Below are positions 21,431 through 32,503 of a stretch of 64,000 bases of DNA, in pieces. Under the pieces are notes generated by a model that worked only from the letters and a program-made list of their open reading frames with translations, was not told the origin of the DNA and made no database searches. How positions within the stretch are numbered: position 1 is the stretch's first letter; every line of letters begins with the position of its first letter. Source of the DNA: Parelaphostrongylus tenuis (taxonomy: Eukaryota > Nematoda > Chromadorea > Rhabditida > Metastrongylidae); NCBI GenBank assembly GCA_019055375.1, contig JAHQIW010001423.1, positions 248,001 through 312,000 on the forward strand. Direction: 5' to 3'. The translations under genes and the position numbers were made by a program.

Positions 21431-24400
21431 CTCGCTAAGTCATGGTAGCTACTTTTCATTACATTATCGAAGAAATGCTCGTTCGACAGTAACTTATCCG
21501 TAGTAGACACTGCCAATACCATTAAACAGGCATTCGGTCAGTTCTTATCACCTTGGATCATTCACTAGTTCTTCTCTAGCCGACGATGATTTTGATGACA
21601 TATCGAACAGGTATCTTAAAACAGTATGTAGTTGTGATCGTTCTGTTTGCCTAAAACAAGACAAAAAAGCTACAAGCTGGAAATTTTTCGAATTTCTGAT
21701 GACAGGTTCAGCAAAAAAGTGAATCTTAGAGGAAAGTGCTCTAAGGTCTACTTTCAATGCGGTGATTTTTTCATTGTTTCCCTACTATTACTACATCGCA
21801 AACCACCAAAAGACAGCTATCGTTCGATGTATATATCAGATTTACCATAAATTTCATGTTTTCATTGCGAATCTGAGATGAAATCTGACTATATTGTCAG
21901 CTTGCAAGATCTGATTGAACCTCATCGCTTCAAGATAGCAAAAAAGTATACTATTTCAATTTCTGATCACAATTCGTTTTACTCGATGAACACTAACTGA
22001 GCCTAAATCTTGTCATATCTTCAAAGTATATGATTTCTCTATACAAGTATTTGCGTGGATTTAGTAAATACTTGATTGTTCTCTACGAAAACCTAGAAAA
22101 AATGACCTCATGACTCATGTAACCTCTGAAACCTTCCAAAAATTTTGGTTCGAAAATATTATAATTAATGATCATTTTTAGCTGAGTAATTCCCATTCAT
22201 TATATTTACCTCTGATTTCTGACACACACTCATTCGTGACTATATTCGTGTATATATCATTATTATTGTGTCTGTGATCTGCAATAAAATTTTGGTTTTT
22301 GTCAGTAACCAACTATTCTTCCTCACCTTTCTGTAACATTTTGACCTAGCTCATTAACTGTTGAGGACTCGAATCTCCGCAGTTAAATGCTTTCTAACGA
22401 AAGCCTATTTACTCAATCAAGTAGGCAACCACTCCTCATTCTTAAATGTTTCGCCAAAACGTCAGCCACTGGAATGCTACTAGTGTCACTGCTACTACTA
22501 CCACTAACAACCTCGAGTCGTCTAATTGAAATAATTCCTTTCAATTTACATATAATGTCTATTAATGTCGAGAAAACCACTCTTTTGAATTCTTTCAGCA
22601 GTTCTTTCAGCGCTCGAATAAAGTAACCTCATTCGAAAGTGGCTTTCATATAAGACCGCAGCTAATTGATTGTCAATTGATGAAAGTTTCTTCTCATAAA
22701 GTACTCGTCTCGCAGCGGTAGATATTATGTGAGCTCGTACACGATGATATTGCTTTCAAAAAGCCGACTTTAATTTAGTTTCGTCATGAATACTCATAAC
22801 ATTCTCGGATTACTAAGCTTAGCTAGGTATATGTTGTAATCTCGTGTGAGTTTAATGATCTGAGCAAATATGAATTACACAATAGAAGCAAACGTTCAAT
22901 AAAAATATGACTTCTTAGCATAGAGCACCACTCAGTCTGGTTGGTATAAGAGATTCAAGGGCGCGAAAGCTACATGCATTTGCACACTGCAATGGAAAAA
23001 GGAAAGCCGATTTCTTTCACAAAAATAAGTTGAATATTACCAAGGATGGAGCAGACTCGGAATGGTTGTATCTAATAGAAAGGGTACTTTTCCGTTAACT
23101 GTACCCTGTTTCGGCCCCTTAGGAAAAAAGTGTTTTTTGGTTGTTTTCGAAGGTTATATGATCGCTCAATAGCTTAAATCAAAAGAACTTCAACGATTTG
23201 TTTAGTTTTCAAAAAGGCTCCATTATTGAGCTAGAGCAACAAAAACAAAATCCTGTTAATCATTGAGAAAAATCTCGCTGAACAAAGCTATTTCTTTAGA
23301 ATTTTAGCAATCAGTGTATTAATCAAATCTCAAGGATTCCAATGATGAGATTGGTTATTGAAATGTACTTTTTATTGCACTGTAACAGCTTAAACAACGT
23401 TGAGTTTCGCACCAGGTACGCAAGGTGTCAACCGGAAAGGGTTTTCAAAACACATAAAAGCATAAATTAAAAAATAAACAGGCATTGCTCCCTCAACGGA
23501 TTATTTTAGCCAAACAAACTTTTTTGTAATTCCCAATACCGACTGTCTATTAACCTCGGCATGCTTCAATATAATTCCTGATTTTCTTCTCCAAGCAAAA
23601 CACGAGGTGTTACTTTAAACTTTATTTCACAGCTGATGTTTCGGCAGTTAGCTTTCTTCAGATTCTGGAAAGGTCAAATAGTCCGTAATCCAATCACTCA
23701 ACACCTCCACTACTCCTTTGGAAAAACTCACCAGATCTAGATTTCAATCGCCTCGAACACAAAACCAACTCTCAACATACTCACCGCTTTTTTATATGTG
23801 TTCCACTGAAAGATCCAAGTTGAGATCACCGGAAGGAGATCACATAGGCTCGTAATGCACCCTGCCCCATCAAAACAACAGTCTTATATACTTTGTAAAC
23901 TTTGTAGACTTTTAACTTTCAAATTTTCACTTTTAAGCATTTTTGTTGAAATAATTTATTATATTTGAAATGTTGACAGGCCAACAATCCAACAGAGATC
24001 ACCTTAAAGACACACGTGGCCAAAAATCTCTGGTTGCTTCCAAGAGCGACTTGTAACCGCTGCCGTACTGCACAAAACTCAACATTCTTTTGGTTGTTAC
24101 AGCGCAGTACAAAGTCTTTTTTAAAAACCAAGAGCGTTATTAGAATCGACGTGATTTAAGCTCTCGGATAGTTGCTTGAAGTGAAAAGGAAAGGCTTTAA
24201 TCAGGTAGAAATATTGTTGTGAAAAACTAATGTTATTTTCACAGTTACACGCAATAGTAAATCCATATTGAAAACAATGCACACCATTGAAATCTTTGAG
24301 ATTTGTTCTGAAAGATATGGATTGAAACTTGAGAAAGATGCAAAAAGCGCGTTTTTCTCGAGGAGCCGATCAAGGGCGCGGTTAATAAAAATGATCCAGC

Positions 24401-26180
24401 TTCGGTAAATCCAATCTTCTTTCGGATTTTACAACGCATTAAGAATTCCGTTTCAAAAAACCGGATAAATTATTGGGATTTTGTGATTTTATCTATCGCC
24501 TAGCCATTAAAAATTTGTAGCAATAGCTCTTTCAGCTAGAAGTGTTTAAATGAGAAACAAAATTTTATTCCTGCCGTTTCATCATAATAATGGAGTCTTT
24601 TTGAAAATAAAATGCACCATTCAAATTCTTTTGAATTAAGCTATCGAATCGATACTAAAACTTCAGGAAAGCTTAAGAATTGAGGTTTTCCTGAGGAGTC
24701 AAAAAAGTCAAAACAAGGAACGGATATTGGAAAAGTATTTAAAAAGTTGCGATTATGAAAAAAAGCTATTCACAAACCACCGATGTAGCAAGGACCGCGA
24801 TGCGAACCACTAGAAGTGGTGCATGAGGTCCTCACGATTGTTAAGACCTACACCCTACGCCACATTTTCACCAAAATAGAATGAAAAGTCGGGCCTAACC
24901 ACTAAATTGGCCAAAATTGCACTTATTTTGTCACACATGATACGGTATATGTTGAACAAAGGGAAGCAGATTCCCTGTTCCTTCAAAATAAGTGTGCACA
25001 AACTCTAGCCGAGCAAAAAAGAAAAGTTCGCCCTGTGTTAAACGTGGTTTTCTTTGAGCCATTCTCAAAGATCAAACGAAAGGTCTTTTCAGAAAATTGA
25101 GACCAATATTAGAACAGCCATGTTTTATGCTATCGAATGAGCACTAAAATTCCGATGAGAAACCAAGCAAGCACGAGTACAAAACACACTGCGTACTCCG
25201 GAGGTGCAACATCATTTCCCTTACGTGCACCTCAAAGAAACACTTTGGGAAACTAATCTCATTGTTAGAATCAAGATTTTTCCAGCTATCGAACAGCTAC
25301 CAAAAGTTTAGTGAGAAATCTGTTCCCGACGAGAAAACCGCGAAAAAGTCAGGGTACCACTTCTGGTACATTTGGTCTGCAAAGGCTCAAAAATGAACTA
25401 AGCAGTGTGTAGCTGTTCGCCTCATAACTTCAACCATGGTTTTAGCATAACTGGAGTCCAATCCTAGTTTCATCCTCGGATCAATCCGTTGACGGATGAC
25501 TGTTGATAGAAACCGATGTAGGTAAAACACGGTTGTGAGAAAGAGATACAGTCCACGGTTTCTTCGGAGTCGATGATGGAATAATTCCGCTAGAGACGTA
25601 GAGCTAGAGAAAATTAGCAAAAGCAAAAGCAGAGGTGTAGCATCCTTAGAAAGAGGCTCTTCATGTAGTTTCTGAGGTCAACACCTGGAGACTCCGAATC
25701 AATTCTATTCCACCATTTCCATCAAGCAGTCTTTGGGTATGTACTATCTGACATGTGCTGAGAGGTCTATGAGCATTGTAATAGGACACCGCGAAAGCTA
25801 TATTAGGTGAGTTACGTGCTATTTTTTTAGCTGAATGCTTTCAAAACCACTTTCCATACCTCGTTCACTTTCCATTTCTCCTTGAAGACGAACTTTAATG
25901 TCATCATGTCCATATTGTTTTTGGGGGTCTCCTCACCCACTATCTGCTCTCAACGTATGTTTTCTACATCCATATCGCTCTGAGTACAATCGCTACATGG
26001 CCTGTCTTTCTCTTCTCAATATCATGTCTTAGCACCAAAATTGGTCTCTAAATCGGGCACCACACAAAGCGCGAAAACTGACATTAGACGCAGTTAATGC
26101 TACAAATATTTCTGCTTTTGATGGATTCAATAATACTCACATGTAGTGAAAGTGTGGATTATTTCAATGCAAGTTAGATA
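21431..26180. other. Intergenic stretch, no gene supported
   Basis: AT-rich sequence between the two convergent genes. Short frames at 21647, 22387 and 25387 lack splice signals and familiar motifs. Sequence between 22.9 and 25.4 kb contains several mutually similar AT-rich blocks that look like old dispersed repeats. AATAAA at about 22283 is the likeliest poly(A) signal for the plus-strand gene, but it is distant. Confidence 0.4.
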
Positions 26181-26189
26181 TGAGGTGAA

Positions 26190-27000
26190 CGCTGTCGTTT
26201 GAACGATGTCTTCTGAAATCTAGTTGGCGCACACAACATCTGACCGGTTTGCATAGCTCAGATCTTCGGATTCTCTCCATATTCATGATGTATTAATAGT
26301 ATGAACAGCCATTTCATGAAGACCTCATGGTGCAATGGTGGTCAAGTCGAAATGAATGGTTCTCCGACTGCAGAAAGTACCCTGTATGTGTATCTCGGGC
26401 GTTCATTGAACATGGGAAACAACATGAAGGAGGAAGTAGATGGAAGGAGGAGATTAGCATGGGTCGCTTACCCAAAACTCCGTACTCACCTTTTCGACTC
26501 AAAGGGTCCTCCAGCGCTCTACTATGCAACTGAGACGTGGGCTAATAGTTCGATCACGTCAAGACTACTGCGAACAACTCACAGGGCGCTTGAACGATGC
26601 TTTTTGAAAATTAATCGGCACTCACAACACCTAACCAGCCTGCGCAGCTCAGATCTCAGAAATCCATCTCGTCTTCGCAATCCAGAAGAACTCATATCGA
26701 CAGCGAAGCACTGATGGCCTGTCATATACTGAGAAGAAGAGAGAACAGGTGGACGAGAAGAACTGTGGAGTGGATTCCACGACCATGTACGCGTCCTCGA
26801 CGACGACCACCTACACGGTGGGCGGACGTGTTCGTTAGAGAATTATGGAGCTGTACTCGCTGCTGCCAAAAATTTTCAGATCACGGTATAACACTATAAC
26901 ACTCGCAGCAGCCGCCATGCTCAAATTAGACCATCGTCGTGGATGACTGTCGCGCAGTAGAGGGACGAATGGAATATGTACTGGGACCCACACAACTAGT
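26190..27000 (+). pseudogene. RTE-type reverse transcriptase pseudogene with frameshift
   Basis: Frame 26301-26714 contains VYLGRSLNMGNNMKEEVDGR, HLFDSKGPPALYYATETW and TTHRALERCFLKINRHSQHL. Translation is then interrupted, and continues in another frame from 26714 with HILRRRENRWTRRTVEWIPR and RPRRRPPTRWADVF. The very end (DEWNMYWDPHN) is near 26990. About 25 residues are missing before HLFDS relative to the 13.5-kb relative. A short separate piece at 26190-26290 repeats the HLTGLHSSDLR region, so two insertions or a local duplication are joined here. Confidence 0.85.
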
Positions 27001-27449
27001 GAAGATCGACCTTTCAAGTATCCAAGTATCCAAGTAAGTAAACCATATGTGAAAACTGTAATTGCAATTATTGACTGGTGCACAGATTGTTAATAATGTT
27101 CTAGTCGAATTTGTTGATTGAGAGCACGGAACAGAAAAATTGACAATTGTGAATAGCTTTCTTCAAAGCAATATGTGTGTAAGAGCATATATACAAATGT
27201 CTGACCATTATCCCAGTTTTTTCTGTTGCGTGGGTCCCACTACTTCTACGATTCGCCTCCTCGCTTGCTTGAGAAATTCCATCTAGTCCACGAACGTCAT
27301 AGAATACTGGTCGGGAAAGTCTTCTTGCAGCCTAGAGGATAGCCTAGCTAGAGCAATTCCATGGTGCGTTCGTTACTGGTTGCTGGAGAGTGTTGAAAAG
27401 CTGTGGAGTCAATTGCGCATCGAACCGCGCACCCCTCGGCTAGAACCCT

Positions 27450-27540
27450 CTTGTACATGCATATATACATGTACATATCAGCACATATACACGTTTACAT
27501 ACATATGCAAGTGCACAAAAGTATACAAACATATATGCAT
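27450..27540. repeat. Imperfect TA/CA-rich simple repeat
   Basis: Runs such as CATATATACATGTACATAT and ACATATACACGTTTACATAC give an imperfect purine-pyrimidine alternating tract. The Tyr/Ile/Thr/Cys-rich frames across it are artefacts. Confidence 0.7.
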
Positions 27541-28034
27541 GAATTTTCTGACACAACAGTCATGGTTGTTGTGAAAAGGATTTCCAGTTATATAGACACT
27601 CTGATAAAGTGTGATACTCTGCAATCATCTAGTCGCTTTGGTTAAGTATTCTTGACATTTTATCGTCTTATCCAAGCAAAGACTCCTCCCCAAGCGTGAG
27701 AATGAAGTCTTCTAAAACAGCGATTCTCATACGCTTAATTTAAATTATTCCTACTTCATAAAATCGTTCTCATCTCTGATGCTGTCTCATGCGGTTACAT
27801 AATAGAACCTAGAAAGAATATCGACCAAAAAAGATTTTGAAAAAGTGCGGGAAATAAGTTGAAAAATAAAAAGTCCGCGGTTTTAAAGTGGTTTTCCACT
27901 TAGTATGACGCTCTTGCTTTGTTCGAAATAAGTGTTGTGTATCACATGCTACTCGAACGATTGAAACGCTCAGCAGATTCAAGAAATATTTTGAGGAAAT
28001 TGAAGGACCATCAACTCAACAATTATATGAACTA

Positions 28035-28040
28035 TTTATT
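28035..28040 (-). terminator. Candidate poly(A) signal of the GluCl gene
   Basis: AATAAA on the minus strand, about 255 bases downstream of the GluCl stop codon at 28296. The position is plausible for a nematode 3' UTR; nothing else supports it. Confidence 0.3.
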
Positions 28041-28295
28041 CCCCACGTACGAAGAAAGACCATCTGTTGAAATTCCATTACTACTGATAATTTTTACTCT
28101 TCAGCTTAAATTGACTCTCAAATTTTAATAAATTATGAGACTAGAAAACTCTGAAGCCGAATATGGCCTTGAGCTGATTCATAATTGTGTGCCAAATTTC
28201 TTTTGTAAGCTCATGTTTTGATGAGAACTTGTGGAGGATCCGATGAATGACTCCGTCGCCGCTTTTTACAGTCGAGCAAGTAAGATGTTCTGATG

Positions 28296-28381
28296 CTACC
28301 GTGGTCCCGAGACCTGGTACTGAGAATAGTTTGCCCAGTACAGAATGTTGAATCCAATAAAGCACAACGGAAACAGAGCTC
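28296..28381 (-). CDS. GluCl exon 11: M4 and stop
   Basis: Acceptor CCATTTTTCAG, then GA completing Arg, then [20 protein letters not shown] and a short tail ending SGPR with TAG at 28296-28298. M4 is the last membrane helix; only about 11 residues follow it. Confidence 0.9.
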
Positions 28382-31300
28382 CTGAAAAATGGCGTACTAT
28401 GGTAAGACCAGCATCAGATAATTGAAAAAATATGCTGTAATACAAAAAACAGCGACTTCCAGAAAATACTTCAAAAATCGTTTTTACAGAAGAAACGCGC
28501 AGATAAAAAGAATTAAACAGCATCAAAGTAATTGAGAAGAAAGCATAGTGAACATTCTCAAGATTTAGTGAATTCTGTACAGTTCGAAGTAACCAGTTTT
28601 TCTATTGAGAACGTATCAGGACCACTCGGTTTCTAGAACGAAGAAAGTCCGTGGTAAAGAAAAATATTACTTACTGGATATAAGATCGGCTCTTTTGGCA
28701 TTATCAACTGCTGCAAGTCGCTGTCTGATCCACACCACTACACAACAATTCCTTCCCCATCGTCGCATTGTACCAATTCTGCAAACAGACAAATGCACTA
28801 AAATAGTCTTTCAAAGTATATGAGTCCCTCTTTCGAAAATCTGTTTGCTCTATCATATCATCAACTTTGTATCTCTACATGCAACTGCTTTACAGTCCTC
28901 GCTCAAAGCGATATAGAATGTGATAACATATTTCGGGTCCATCAAGAGGTTTGCTATGGCCCTTATACAGTGCTATACACATGTTTCGGCATTACAGTCT
29001 CGTTAGTAGCACGATGACTTTCGGTTCAGTCAGTCCCTTGCAGGGAGATGAAACCTTTCGTCTAGAGGAATCGAAGCCGAATCAATAAATTACCGCATGT
29101 TAGATGATAAAATCTCCCGACATTCCAGTGACCATTCAGTGGATCGCTCAAGGATGATAGAATGAATTGCGATAAGCTCAAGATCTGTTTTAGGATAATA
29201 CATTGTTTTGACTGGATCTAAGCAGTAGAATGTAAAGTATGATTCGTGTACATGTTGGCTCAATTAGTTATCAGATATACTGAAACTTGAGCGTGATCTT
29301 AAGAAAAAACTCGCAACGAATGGTATAATATTTCAGAAATACCGCCCAAGAGTAAAACACTGTCGATCTGGTGATTTATTTAACATGACGGCACGTGTAA
29401 ATCGTACGTCGTCGCCCACTCTCCATGAGGGAATGGGGCGACCCTGAGAGGATTAGCTAAAGACGAAGGACCTGCCCGAGACGAGGCTCCCAAGGGCTCA
29501 ACACGTGTATCGAGCTGTACAAGAGCCCGTAAACAGACTACATGACATGTTGGGTCAAATAATAGTTATCAAATATATTGAAATTTGAGCGAGTCCTAAG
29601 AAAACACTTAAAACGAAGGGTGTAATATTTTAAAAAAATCTGTGCTAAGAACTTTAGACGAAAAATTCCACGAGGTCAGAACAGCCTAACTTCAATGGAA
29701 GATTCTTTTTGTTATTCCATAGATGAGCTATGACCAGAAATTCAATGAATTCGTTACGTCCAGGACATCAAAACCCGGACAGCATTGAATCGATTTCTTT
29801 TGATCACAAGTGGTCACTTCATATGACTCTTGCATAAATGCTAACCGATTTTTCGAACGTGGTGAAAGCACCAGCAGTTCAGCAACATCATCAAGATGCG
29901 TCTGTTTCACCCATATATCGCTGCTTATATTCGATCCATAATCCATCTAGAAGGGAAAATTTTTATGAGGAGTCAGATACTAAAAACACAAAAGAAGAAG
30001 CTTGGGAAAATATTACAGGTAAAGGATAAAAATTAGAATTACTGACCCTGGTATGCGGAAGTATAACCTGTTGATTAGAAAGGATCAGTGAACCGGCACG
30101 TGGATTTGCTCGACTTGCTGTAAACTGCTCATATTAATAATATGAAAGTTTTGAGGATAAAGCGCTCAGGGTTCTTTTTGGTTAGACGAAGGCAAAGAAA
30201 GAAACAACCTCTTTTGGTGCACAAAAACTTCTCATAAGAGTGTTAATAATCATGCAAAAGCATAAATTTCCGACGTTTTGCGATAAAGCCTTATTACAGC
30301 ACTGTAGCAAAAAGAAAATATTTGTGCAGACATCCATATTTCTCACAAGGCACAAATCTTTCCTCAATCCATTAATAACCATTCGATAGCGCAAGTTTAA
30401 CCAATTTCAATGCTGTGCTCATTCTTTGAAAAGACTATTTTACTACATTGTTGCAGGGAAAATAACATTGAGTTTCACATACGCTGCGCAATGCTTGTCA
30501 AATATGGTGTACGGTGTCGCTCGTGGATCGATACGCGACCAATCGATCACGCTGGCTCGGCTCACATTTGCAATGCAAATTTTGTTGCTGAATTTATGAT
30601 TTTTCTCCGTTCTAAAAGATACTCCAAACAAAACGTATGAGTGCGATACCACAAGATTTCCTCTACACTTTCACATGCTTTCCGTGTTTCCAGCGAGGTA
30701 ACAGTAAAAGAGCGAGGTGACTGTGAGAAATTAGTTTTGCTTTGGAAGTTACAGAGCTACAGAGAATTTTTTAAAGAACCAGGATGTGACGCTGTCGTCG
30801 GAGATTGAAGCTTTCGAATGATTGCTAACACTTTCATGAAAAGTTCTTGTCCAGCGACAAAAGAGTCGTTTTTTTATTTATTCCCATCTGAGAGAAAAGG
30901 GTGCTGACTAATCCCTGAGGAATGTGACGTGCATTCGGTTTATCAGTACACTCGCAACGACGTGATCTCTGTAGAATAGATTGGATGTGAAAATCTTGGT
31001 AGGCTTCAACTAGAAAACTACACATTCAAGCTCACAGCGAATTGTATTAATTGCAACAAGAACTATTGGAAACTGCAAATCCTTCCACTATACATAATAG
31101 AAGTATTTTTAGTCCATTACAATGATATCTTCACGGAACCCGTGAGACCTATTTTTCCCACATTATCGCTTCAAAGCCCATACTTCAAACATAACATGGA
31201 AATAAGTGCTCAGTCACAAATTCATCCAATAGGACAAGGAGATGCTTTGTTTTTGATTATGTTTGTTAGTACCTTTAGTGTTGAAGCTTCTAGGACTTTT

Positions 31301-32430
31301 AAATTTCAAATCCATTTTCTTGGAATTTTGACTTCTAAATATGTTAAGATTCAGGGTGTGATGCGCAAAGCTTGTACATGAAATTACTGCGATAGAGCAA
31401 AGTCTCTTCTCTGGGTTTCAAAAATGTACTCGCGAAATACTCTAATTTCGAAAAAATATCATGTTGAAAACCGGATGTTTCACGGATGAGTTGAGTATTG
31501 TAAGAGTATTTTTAGTTGTTCATGACTTATTCAGTCCCTTTCAGTGGCTTGCCGCTGTATCAAGTCAACGTGTTTCATCATCTCAAATTGGTTCGGTGGC
31601 AATTTTCTGACCCCGGGAGCGTGGGAGACTTGTAGCGCCTGAGACATGTGGTTGGCTCATCGACTGCCTGTGTATTCCAATCCTTATTGTAATCCTTGAA
31701 AATTATTAGACTTTAGTTGTTATTGAGCCTCTTTTTAGCACTGCCCTGCTGATCTAAAAGCGTACAAACGTTAGGAAGCTTCTCATAGAATGATACTATT
31801 CAGACAAACCGTCAAACCAACTACGCATCGTCCTGGGATCTGAGATATTGATTCAGATAATTACTTCATCATTTTCTTTAATACGGCAAATCTTTCCCCT
31901 TTTTCCTTGGCGACTCTTTCTCCTACCATACGAGTAAACACCGATAATTATAAACGGACGCTGTGCCTTAACGAAGGCGAGAAGTCTTAATTCTCACTTA
32001 ATTTTGTCCATAGAAGAAAACCTGACTTGTGCTGATCTAAAATGATTTAAAAAGTGTTGACTCGATGCATCGGTAGGCCACCACAAGTTATTGAAATCAC
32101 ATGCACTCAACTATATCTAAAATGTCGATGGAGTCGAATACTTTTCTAAAACAGACTTTTCATCCTTTACTATCTTTGGTGAAATACATAGTGAAAACGG
32201 AATTTTGTTCTAAAATTGGAATAGCCATGATAACTCCCTGACTGTATCGTGAATGACACGGTTTCAATTAAGTCAGTGGAAAAGTAATTTCGGTTTGTGC
32301 GTTCTTAAAAAGGCCGCCTGATAATGGTATAGATCCTCAATAGACGAGATTTCGTTATACATCTTTTTTTACGTACACTTCTCGCTTTATGTTTTCCATT
32401 TAATGGCGCGTCATCGGTTGTTTGTTATGT

Positions 32431-32503
<73 letters not shown>

